Shown here piece by piece: positions 1 to 5,398 of a stretch of DNA of 5,480 nucleotides (positions are counted from its first letter, which is position 1; each line of letters begins with the position of its first letter). This DNA is from JBDRGD01 sp043818095 (lineage in GTDB: Bacteria; Chloroflexota; Dehalococcoidia; Dehalococcoidales; RBG-16-60-22), in assembly GCA_043818095.1 (NCBI GenBank), contig JBDRGD010000055.1, positions 1-5,480 on the forward strand, given 5' to 3'. A program made the translations under genes and the position numbers. The notes below the pieces were generated by a model that saw only the letters and a program-made list of their open reading frames with translations, searched no databases and was not told where the DNA came from.

Positions 1-636
1 TTCCCCGGCGGGGGAGGCAACGGCAGTAGTGCGTGCGGAGGCTGGGGCGGCGGTCAGCTGCCCGATGACGGAATCGATGAGGCGGGCGGCGTATTCGTGG
101 ACCTGGGCGCGGTTCTGGACGGAGATGTTAGGCGGGGGATACTCGACGAGGCGCATACGGTCGAGGCCCTCGAAGCGGGCGGTAAGGCGGGCGGTGGTCT
201 GGAAGCCCTGGCAGACGACACCGACGGCGGGGATGCCCGCGCCCTCGGTCCAGGCGGTGGCCCGCGCAACTGCGGGCGCGCAGGTGCCTCAGCAGCCCAT
301 CGTGACGATGGCGGCGTCCAGGCCGGCTTCCCGGGCGGCCTCGGGCAGGCTGGCATCGGGGTAGTCTCCCCAGCGCAGGCCCTTGCCGGGCGGGAATTCC
401 ACGCAATTGATGTCCGGGTAGCGCTGGGTCAGCAGGTCCCGGAAGGCTTCCAGGAGGACGTTGCCGTTGCTGAAAACCGTCCAGACAAGGCCGATTTTCC
501 GGCCGTTGAGGTCGCTAAGGGGTGCGGTGGGGTCAATCCGGGAGGCTGCCGGCATGCCCGCCGGGCTGACGACATCATAAGACGGTGCGCCTCCCGCGGG
601 CGGTTCCTGCTTTTTCCCCTGGCTCGCTTTTTCCAT
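1..636 (-). CDS. UGSC-family selenoprotein with in-frame UGA (Sec116), partial at left edge
   Basis: The frame from ATG 636-634 runs 115 codons to a TGA at 289-291, then stays open for 96 more codons to the window edge, and the protein character continues across the TGA. Around it the product reads TMGC-U-GTCAPAV, so Sec116 sits in a UGTC motif, a variant of the UGSC signature. Further family-like segments are IDPTAPLSDLNGRKIGL (residues 34-50), SNGNVLLEAF, GIPAVGVVCQGF (134-145) and EYPPPNI. Residues 1-32 and the Ala-rich tail after 194 look disordered. There is no signal peptide or membrane segment, so it should be cytoplasmic. Cys115, Cys119 and Cys142 lie near Sec in sequence or motif and suggest redox or selenenyl-sulfide chemistry. 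The family's reaction is not established to my knowledge. The start is chosen because AGGGAGAG lies 8-10 nt upstream and the next upstream ATG (717) overlaps the -35 box. The C-terminus is missing but probably near. Confidence 0.88.
260..277 (-). promoter_or_regulatory. Bacterial SECIS-like hairpin downstream of the UGA
   Basis: In the minus-strand mRNA, GCCCGC (277-272) pairs perfectly with GCGGGC (265-260), giving six G-C pairs closed by the six-base loop AGUUGC. The loop begins 17 nt after the UGA, its second base is G, and it contains GU. Known bacterial SECIS elements lie inside the coding region right after the UGA, with a small apical loop bearing a G among its first bases. The high local GC content means some hairpin would be expected by chance, but the distance and loop content both fit. 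Confidence 0.72.
289..291 (-). other. UGA recoded as selenocysteine (Sec116)
   Basis: This TGA is the only stop in the frame between 636 and 1. It lies between Cys115 and Gly-Thr-Cys, where UGSC-family proteins carry selenocysteine (or Cys in non-seleno homologues). A suitable hairpin follows immediately. Reading it as Sec is an inference from these three facts. It requires the host to encode SelA, SelB, SelC (tRNA-Sec) and SelD, none of which are in this window. Confidence 0.88.
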
Positions 637-687
637 GGACTTATCTCTCCCTGCGTATTTTACGGGGCGTTGGCGCGGATACGGTAA

Positions 688-717
688 AGTATAGTGACGC
701 TGCTGCCGGTTTGTCAA
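688..717 (-). promoter_or_regulatory. Sigma70-type promoter for the selenoprotein gene
   Basis: On the minus strand a perfect TTGACA (717-712) is followed by an 18-bp spacer and TATACT (693-688, five of six matches to TATAAT). Transcription would start near 681, leaving a leader of about 45 nt that contains the ribosome-binding site AGGGAGAG ahead of ATG 636. This is the best promoter in the window. It also excludes the upstream in-frame ATG at 717 as the real start. Confidence 0.75.
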
Positions 718-723
718 TGCAGT

Positions 724-748
724 CCGGGTGTCCGGACCGGGTGTCCGG
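724..748. repeat. Tandem direct repeat CCGGGTGTCCGG x2
   Basis: Two exact copies of the 12-mer CCGGGTGTCCGG lie at 724-735 and 737-748, separated by one A (13-bp period). The overlapping 8-bp palindrome GTCCGGAC spans 730-737. The pair begins 7 bp upstream of the -35 box of the selenoprotein promoter, a place where a transcription-factor site could act. Whether it is an operator is unknown. Confidence 0.6.
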
Positions 749-759
749 GGTTCGCCTGC

Positions 760-777
760 CTCTCCTCCGCAGGAGGG
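760..777. repeat. Short inverted repeat / hairpin
   Basis: CTCCT (762-766) pairs with AGGAG (771-775) around a four-base loop, extended by one U-G and one C-G pair to a 7-bp stem. No T-run follows on either strand, so it does not look like an intrinsic terminator. It lies about 175 bp upstream of the GAF/HD-GYP start. Its role is unknown. Confidence 0.35.
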
Positions 778-950
778 AGGAAGATTAAATTAAAGAAAAG
801 TGGCGCAGCTTTGTCACTATCAATTCCCCGGAAAATCGGTTAAGATGTTTATGCATCGTTTACGGCCGGCCGGGAAATTTTTACGGTCGTGTTACGTCCG
901 TAGAGGCATACTGTTGGGCGAGATGACCCGGACCGACCGAAGGGCAGCTC

Positions 951-2591
951 ATGCCGGAACGGATCAGAAAGAAGAATATGAGCACGATAGCCGGTAAAAC
1001 TCATCACGGCCACAAGACCCGTGGCAGCAGCGAGCTTGGTACCGAGATCCAGGAGTACCAGACCCGGCTGGAAATCCTTTACGAGGTTGCCCAGCAGGCG
1101 AGCTCCGTCGGGGAAATTTCCGGGCTGCTTGAGGAAATCCTGCGTGTCACGCAGCGGATACTGCGGGCTTCGGCATCTTCCCTGCTGCTGATAAACGAGG
1201 AAAAGGGCGAGTTTTACCTGCAGGCGGCGGGCGGAGATAAATCCAGCATCCTGAAGCAGGTCCAGCTGGGACTCGATTCGGGAATCGTCGGCTGGGTCGC
1301 CCATCACGGCACGGCGCTCATCGTCAACGATGCGTACCGGGACAAGCGCTTCAACCGGCACGTCGACGAGGCTACCGGTTTCATTACCCGCTCCGTTATC
1401 GCCACGCCCATCACCCGGGGGAAGGATGTCATCGGCGTCCTGGAAATCGTCAATAAGGTCGACGGCAGCGATTTTACCGAGCAGGACCTGAACATTCTCT
1501 CCGGGTTCTCCGGGACGGAAGCCCTGATACTGCTGGTCTCCATGGCTTCGACCGCGCTGAATAATATCAAGCTCTGCGAGGCGCTGCAGGAAGACTATAA
1601 AAGCACCGTCGAGACCCTGGTCAACGCGGTGGACGCCAAGGACCCCTATGCCGGCGGGCATTCCCGGCGAGTCAAGGAGTATGCCCTGATTGCCGCCAAA
1701 AACCTGGATTTTGGCGCGGAAGAGATGCAGACTATCGAATTCGGGGCGCTGCTCCATGACATCGGCAAAATCGGCATCGCGGACAGCATCCTGCTCAAGG
1801 CGGAACCGCTGACCCCCGGCGAGTGGTACATCATCCGCAAGCATGCCCTGAGAGGAGCGAACATCGTCGGTGAAATCCCCTGCCTGGCAAAAGCGCGGGA
1901 ATCCGTGTTGCACCACCACGAGCACTTTGACGGCACCGGCTATCCCGGCGGTCTGAAAGGCGAGGAAATCCCCCTGAGCGCCCGTGTGATTGCCGTGGCG
2001 GACGCCTTTGATACCATGACCACGGACCATTCTTACCGGAAAGCGCTGAGCGCGGAAGACAGTATCCGTGAGCTTATCCGGAGCGCCGGGACGCAGTTCT
2101 GCCCCGCGGTGGTCGATGCTTTTATCAAGGGGTTCCAGGAACTGGACAGCAAGCTGGTCATCTCTCCGGAGGACCGGAAGAGCATCGAGCGGGCCAAGCA
2201 GGAAGCGGGGAAAGCCCGCCGGGCACGCGAAGCCGCCGAAGCCGCCGTGGAAGAACCGGAGGAGATGCCGGAGCCGGAAGAGAAATCCGGGGAAATCAAT
2301 CCTCCCACCAGCACCGAGCTTTATCACGGGGACCTGGAAATCATCATCAAGTCGCCGGCGGATTTCAAGCAGATAAACCGGCTCAAGAAGGCACTGCGGA
2401 ACGTCCCCGACCTGAAAATCATCCTCGACGGCTGGTCCGAGGACGAGGGCAGCTTCATCATGGTCTCGCTGCAGAAGGAGATGCCCCTGGGCACCATCAT
2501 CCGGGAAATAGCCGGAGTTGCCGGGGTCTATCACCAGCAGAAGAACCTTCTCGTGGGACTGCAGTCTCCCGGCGGCAAGCCGGAAAAATAA
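951..2591 (+). CDS. GAF + HD-GYP domain protein, probable c-di-GMP phosphodiesterase
   Basis: A 546-residue soluble protein. Residues about 45-205 form a GAF sensor domain (start LEILYEVAQQASS; core VGWVAHHGTALIVNDAY; end GVLEIVNK). Residues about 215-400 form an HD-GYP domain with H237, the HD pair H269-D270 in LLHDIGKIGI, H298, the signature HHEHFDGTGYP (322-332) and D351 in IAVADAFDTMT. All the usual metal and GYP residues are present, so hydrolysis of cyclic di-GMP is expected from family knowledge. A charged, Glu/Ala-rich linker (about 405-450) leads to a C-terminal alpha/beta domain (about 455-540) that I cannot name. There is no membrane segment. Start 951 is preferred over ATG 978 because GAAGGG lies 6 nt upstream. 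The GAF ligand is unknown. It appears monocistronic and ends 3 bp from the convergent operon. Confidence 0.93.
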   Translation: MPERIRKKNMSTIAGKTHHGHKTRGSSELGTEIQEYQTRLEILYEVAQQASSVGEISGLLEEILRVTQRILRASASSLLLINEEKGEFYLQAAGGDKSSILKQVQLGLDSGIVGWVAHHGTALIVNDAYRDKRFNRHVDEATGFITRSVIATPITRGKDVIGVLEIVNKVDGSDFTEQDLNILSGFSGTEALILLVSMASTALNNIKLCEALQEDYKSTVETLVNAVDAKDPYAGGHSRRVKEYALIAAKNLDFGAEEMQTIEFGALLHDIGKIGIADSILLKAEPLTPGEWYIIRKHALRGANIVGEIPCLAKARESVLHHHEHFDGTGYPGGLKGEEIPLSARVIAVADAFDTMTTDHSYRKALSAEDSIRELIRSAGTQFCPAVVDAFIKGFQELDSKLVISPEDRKSIERAKQEAGKARRAREAAEAAVEEPEEMPEPEEKSGEINPPTSTELYHGDLEIIIKSPADFKQINRLKKALRNVPDLKIILDGWSEDEGSFIMVSLQKEMPLGTIIREIAGVAGVYHQQKNLLVGLQSPGGKPEK

Positions 2592-2607
2592 CCGCTAGAA
2601 CGGCGGC
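2584..2607 (-). terminator. Weak intrinsic terminator candidate at the operon end
   Basis: On the minus strand GCCGC (2607-2603) can pair with GCGGU (2595-2591), including one G-U, around a 7-nt loop. It is followed by the U-rich run UUAUUUUU (2591-2584). The stop codon of permease B (2597-2595) overlaps the loop and the 3' arm. The stem is short, so efficiency is doubtful. The hairpin arm abuts the end of the convergent gene and the U-run lies inside it. Confidence 0.4.
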
Positions 2608-3104
2608 AGCAGCCGGTAGATAAAGCTCCCCAGAAAACCGACCACGGGGGGCGCCGCCAGGGAAGCCACGTACCGGGCGACCGCCAGCCTTACCCCCAAG
2701 AAGGGAATCTGCCAGACGATGAGCTCCTGCAGGCCGGTAAGCGTCCAGGCGGACAGCAGCGCGATAACGGGACCGACGTCCGCCCCCGCCGCCACCAGTG
2801 AAGCCAGAATCGGCATGATCACATAGGGGCCACCCCCTCCGATGAGGGTGCCCGTAGCCGCCGCTATCATGATACCCTTCCACCCCGCCGCTGGGCCCAG
2901 CCACTGCACCACCAGCGTCCCGGGCAGCAGGACCTTCACGAAGCCGCCGAGGGCGAAACCCAGCACCAGCCGCAGCCAGATCGCGCGGAAAAGCCGCGCC
3001 GCCTGCTGCAGGCCGACAAACGGCCGCGACCGTCCCCCCAGGTACCAGTTGGCGCCCGCGGAGACCGCCACTGCGGATACCAGTATCATCAGGGTAACGT
3101 TCAT
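2595..3104 (-). CDS. Half-size permease B, COG0701/YraQ-ArsP-like
   Basis: A 169-residue, very hydrophobic protein with about five predicted membrane segments (near 1-21, 41-61, 76-104, 111-133, 143-165). The stretch GGPYVIMPILA...GADVGPVIALL...GLQELIVWQIPFLGV...APPVVGFLG closely matches the upstream neighbour, so the two are paralogous. Typical YraQ/ArsP-type permeases are about 300 residues with two such repeats, so this is about half size and may pair with its neighbour. Its ATG overlaps the neighbour's TGA (ATGA, 3101-3104), which indicates translational coupling. A GGGGA lies about 7 nt upstream of the start. The stop lies 3 bp from the convergent GAF/HD-GYP gene. The substrate is unknown. 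ArsP-type members export organoarsenicals, but nothing here shows that specificity. Confidence 0.78.
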   Translation of the reverse strand: MNVTLMILVSAVAVSAGANWYLGGRSRPFVGLQQAARLFRAIWLRLVLGFALGGFVKVLLPGTLVVQWLGPAAGWKGIMIAAATGTLIGGGGPYVIMPILASLVAAGADVGPVIALLSAWTLTGLQELIVWQIPFLGVRLAVARYVASLAAPPVVGFLGSFIYRLLPPF

Positions 3105-3679
3105 TCCGCCGTCCCCAAATCTTTGCCGGGCAGCTCCAGTTCACCGGGCGCGGCGGGCTTCATCAACTGGAAGATTACCCGCCCCAGTATGCCGATAAAC
3201 GGCGGCAGGAGTACCCCCGCCAGGAAACGCGCCATCGGGATGCCGACGCCGAGAAAGGGTATCTGCCAGGTCACTATCGTCTGCAGTCCGATGAGCGACC
3301 TCCCGGCCAGCAGCGCGATAACGGGCCCCGCGCCCGCCCCGGCCTCATAAATGCCGGCGATGATGGGGAGAAAAACGTAGGGACCGAGGGGCAGCACCAT
3401 GCTCAGGCCTGAGCCGACGAGGATTCCCTTCATGCCCGAGGCCTGCCCCATCCAGGTGGCGATGAGTTGGCTGGGGACCAGTTTCTGTACCTGTCCGCCC
3501 AGGATAAGCCCCAGGATAAAATACAGCCAGACGCTCTGGAAGAGCTGGACGCCCTGCCCCAGGGCCCCGGCAATCAGGGGCCAGCCGCCCTGTACGCCGG
3601 CGGTCACCGCCGCCAGTGCCACCAGGGCGAACAGTACCAGCAGGCTGTTGTCCAGTTTGAATTTTTTCCCTATCTTCAT
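3101..3679 (-). CDS. Half-size permease A, COG0701/YraQ-ArsP-like
   Basis: A 192-residue membrane protein. A short basic N-terminus (MKIGKKFK) precedes a hydrophobic helix at about 11-30, with further segments near 45-65, 83-110, 118-142 and 150-172. The conserved block LGPYVFLPIIAGIYEAGAGAGPVIALL...IGLQTIVTWQIPFLGV...LPPFIGILG aligns with the downstream permease B. A polar tail (about 173-192) is unique to this copy. It sits 14 bp after the dehydrogenase stop with only a weak Shine-Dalgarno (CGGGA), so translation may depend on the upstream gene. With permease B it probably makes a two-subunit transporter equivalent to one full-length family member. The family assignment rests on motif recognition. 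Confidence 0.78.
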   Translation of the reverse strand: MKIGKKFKLDNSLLVLFALVALAAVTAGVQGGWPLIAGALGQGVQLFQSVWLYFILGLILGGQVQKLVPSQLIATWMGQASGMKGILVGSGLSMVLPLGPYVFLPIIAGIYEAGAGAGPVIALLAGRSLIGLQTIVTWQIPFLGVGIPMARFLAGVLLPPFIGILGRVIFQLMKPAAPGELELPGKDLGTAE

Positions 3680-3693
3680 GGCGTCCCGTTTTA

Positions 3694-4455
3694 TCAGGCG
3701 GTATTCGCGCCGTCCACCACCAGGGTGGTGCCGTCCACGAAAGAAGCGTCATCGGAGGCGAGGAAGAGAACGGCGGCCGCGACCTCCTCGGCACGGGCCA
3801 GCCGCCGGCCCAGCGGACCGACCGCTGCCTTGAGCCTCGCCGCCCTTTCCTCCTCGGTCCCGGGGAAACCCAGGAAGGCGTCCGTCAACGCCGTTTCCGC
3901 GAGGCTGGGACAGACGGCGTTTACCCGGATATTGTCCCTCGCCAGTATCCTGGCCAGCGCCTTTGCCAGCAGGATTACCCCACCCTTGGACGCGGTGTAG
4001 GCGGGGCTGCGCCCGCTCGCCCGCATGCCCCCCGTAGAGCCGGTCATGATAATGCTGCCCCCTCCGGCCTTTCTCATCTCGGGGACGGCGAACTGCGTGG
4101 CGAGGAAGGGCGCGGTGAGGTTCACCTGGATGACCTTCTGCCATTTCTCCGGGGTGGTGTCCTCCATGCGCTCCCCCGGGACGCCGGCGTTGTTGAAGAG
4201 GATGTCCAGCCGACCGTACTTCGTGACCGCCCGGTTAATCATGCGGGCGTTGTCCGCCACCCGGGAGACGTCCGCCCGGACGAAGACCGCCTCGCCCCCG
4301 GCGCGCTTTATTCCCCGGACCACCTCCCGTCCCGCACCGGCGTTGATGTCCACCGCCACCACCTTCGCCCCTTCCCGGGCGAAAAGCTCCGCGGTGGCTT
4401 GCCCGATGCCGGAAGCCGCCCCGGTAATCACGGCCACCTTGCCCTGCAGTCTCAT
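3694..4455 (-). CDS. Short-chain dehydrogenase/reductase (classical SDR)
   Basis: A 253-residue cytoplasmic NAD(P)-dependent oxidoreductase of usual length for classical SDRs. The Rossmann nucleotide motif TGAASGIG is at 11-18. Asp36 at the end of the second strand (VVAVD) favours NAD over NADP. NNAG is at 88-91, N112 at the catalytic Asn position, S140 in the IIMTGS strand, and Y153 and K157 in YTASK. A PSLAET segment follows the position of the usual PG motif. The C-terminus LVVDGANTA is typical. All catalytic residues are present, so it should be active on an alcohol or carbonyl, but the substrate is not readable. Resemblance to FabG-like enzymes is generic. The start is well fixed by AAGGAGGT 7 nt upstream of ATG. 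It is the second operon gene, 33 bp after the transporter and 14 bp before permease A. Confidence 0.93.
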   Translation of the reverse strand: MRLQGKVAVITGAASGIGQATAELFAREGAKVVAVDINAGAGREVVRGIKRAGGEAVFVRADVSRVADNARMINRAVTKYGRLDILFNNAGVPGERMEDTTPEKWQKVIQVNLTAPFLATQFAVPEMRKAGGGSIIMTGSTGGMRASGRSPAYTASKGGVILLAKALARILARDNIRVNAVCPSLAETALTDAFLGFPGTEEERAARLKAAVGPLGRRLARAEEVAAAVLFLASDDASFVDGTTLVVDGANTA

Positions 4456-4461
4456 GTTACT

Positions 4462-4469
4462 ACCTCCTT
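4462..4469 (-). promoter_or_regulatory. Strong Shine-Dalgarno of the SDR gene
   Basis: AAGGAGGT is followed 7 nt later by ATG 4455. It is the strongest ribosome-binding site in the operon; the other operon genes have weak or coupled initiation. The dehydrogenase may therefore be the most highly translated member. Confidence 0.8.
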
Positions 4470-4488
4470 CAGCAGTTGCCCCGCGGCG

Positions 4489-5244
4489 CTAGGAGAGAAC
4501 GCCGAAGCCGGAGAGTATCCCCATTATCGCCGCGCCGATGACGACAAACATGGAAAACAGGCGGAAGAAACGCGGGTTCACCCGGCGGAAAAGAATCATC
4601 CCGGCGTTGATGCCGATGAACATGACCGGGGCCAGGGAGACCGCGTTGAGCAGCAGCGGCGGGGTGATGTTTCCGGCGAAAGCAAAGACCACCAGCGATG
4701 TCGTGGCGATGGCCATGAACTGCGCCGCGAGGCTGGGGTAGATCTTCTCCTTGGGCCAGTCCTGGTTGTGCAGGAAGAGCACAATCGGAGGCCCCCCCAG
4801 GCTGGTAGAGGTTATCAGCACGCCACTGAGAAACCCGGCGATGCCGGCGGACACGCGTTCCCTCCCGAAAGACCGGCGGTAGCCCAGCGCCAGGGGAACG
4901 GCAAAGGCGAAGATGACGATGCTGATGGCAATCTTCAGGGTGTCCTGGGGGACGGTATTGATGATGAATGTGCCCAGCGGTATCCCCAGCAGACTCGCCA
5001 GCATCATCGGCAGGATGCGGCGCCAGTCCACGTAGCGATAGGTCCGGTACACGATCCATATCTGCCCGATAAAGCCCAGCAGCAGGTTGGTGGCCACCAT
5101 CTCCTTCGGGCTCATGAGCAACAGGAGAATCGGCGCGGTAATCAGGGCGAACCCGAAGCCGGAGATTCCCCGGATGAAAGAGGCGACCAGTACCACGCCG
5201 CAGATGAGAAACCAGGGAGCGCTAAAGATTTCCAGGTTTTGCAT
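4489..5244 (-). CDS. TSUP (TauE/SafE-type) membrane transporter
   Basis: A 251-residue integral membrane protein with about seven or eight hydrophobic segments. It shows the two-repeat signature of the TSUP superfamily: SFIRGISGFGFALITAPILLL (residues 22-42) in the first half and GFLSGVLITSTSLGGPPIVLFLHNQ (137-161) in the second. The length matches the family. Characterised members move sulfite, sulfonates or small organic acids across the cytoplasmic membrane. The substrate here is unknown. It is the first gene of the operon and lies 33 bp before the dehydrogenase, so the carried compound may be its substrate or product (inference). The ribosome-binding site is poor, and no alternative ATG, GTG or TTG lies just upstream in frame. 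Confidence 0.88.
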   Translation of the reverse strand: MQNLEIFSAPWFLICGVVLVASFIRGISGFGFALITAPILLLLMSPKEMVATNLLLGFIGQIWIVYRTYRYVDWRRILPMMLASLLGIPLGTFIINTVPQDTLKIAISIVIFAFAVPLALGYRRSFGRERVSAGIAGFLSGVLITSTSLGGPPIVLFLHNQDWPKEKIYPSLAAQFMAIATTSLVVFAFAGNITPPLLLNAVSLAPVMFIGINAGMILFRRVNPRFFRLFSMFVVIGAAIMGILSGFGVLS

Positions 5245-5286
5245 CGTAATCGCCGGCAGCGTGCCGCAAACGGGGAGACTGACCGC

Positions 5287-5315
5287 ATGATACCATACCG
5301 CCCACCGCTCTGCAA
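5287..5315 (-). promoter_or_regulatory. Extended -10 promoter candidate for the transporter-SDR-permease operon
   Basis: On the minus strand TTGCAG (5315-5310) is followed by 17 bp and TATCAT (5292-5287), with TG one base upstream of the hexamer (TGGTATCAT, an extended -10). Transcription would start near 5280, giving a leader of about 36 nt before ATG 5244. The -35 matches only in TTG, so confidence is moderate. Confidence 0.5.
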
Positions 5316-5340
5316 TTCGCCCGGACTGCGGGAGGGGTGC

Positions 5341-5365
5341 TCAAGAGAGGCCGCGCCCCTCTTGA
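5341..5365. repeat. Inverted repeat between the edge gene and the operon
   Basis: TCAAGAG (5341-5347) pairs with CTCTTGA (5359-5365). After one A-C mismatch, GGC (5349-5351) pairs with GCC (5355-5357) around a 3-nt loop, for ten base pairs in all. It lies 33 bp past the stop of the gene at the right edge and upstream of the operon promoter. Neither strand has a T-run after it, so it could be a non-canonical terminator, an mRNA-end stabiliser or a protein-binding palindrome. Confidence 0.55.
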
Positions 5366-5398
5366 TACGTAGTAAGTCCCCGCTATATTCTTTCCCGT

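Larger units (their letters stand above)
637..950. other. Divergent intergenic region, 314 bp
   Basis: This gap separates the leftward selenoprotein gene from the rightward GAF/HD-GYP gene. It contains the minus-strand promoter (688-717), a tandem direct repeat (724-748), a purine-rich hairpin (760-777), and an AT-rich patch at 781-800 that is unusual for this window. TTTACGG occurs twice, at 859-865 and 880-886, with a related TTACGT at 892. I see no credible coding frame and no clear plus-strand promoter. TTGTCA at 811-816 is a possible -35 but lacks a good -10 at the right distance. Confidence 0.6.

Noticed and set aside
289..291. TGA as a genuine stop or a sequencing error/pseudogene
   Set aside because: The frame stays open for 96 codons after it with family-like sequence, and the TGA falls exactly at the Sec position of the UGSC motif with a hairpin behind it. 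A random nonsense mutation would not be expected to meet all of these.
97..687. Plus-strand open frame of 196 codons
   Set aside because: It lies opposite the selenoprotein gene, shows only GC-rich low-complexity sequence, and even runs through the opposing promoter. The minus-strand frame has family motifs and a ribosome-binding site.
691..820. Inverted 8-mers ATAGTGAC (691-698) and GTCACTAT (813-820)
   Set aside because: One such 8-bp match is about what chance gives in a 300-bp region, and the copies are more than 110 bp apart.
811..846. Plus-strand promoter from TTGTCA (811-816) and TAAGAT (841-846)
   Set aside because: The spacing is 24 bp, too long for a sigma70 promoter, and no better -10 lies 16-18 bp from the TTGTCA.
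849..2534. Minus-strand open frame of 561 codons
   Set aside because: It is the antisense shadow of the GAF/HD-GYP gene, which has complete catalytic motifs. Long antisense frames are common in GC-rich DNA, and this one has no recognisable domain.
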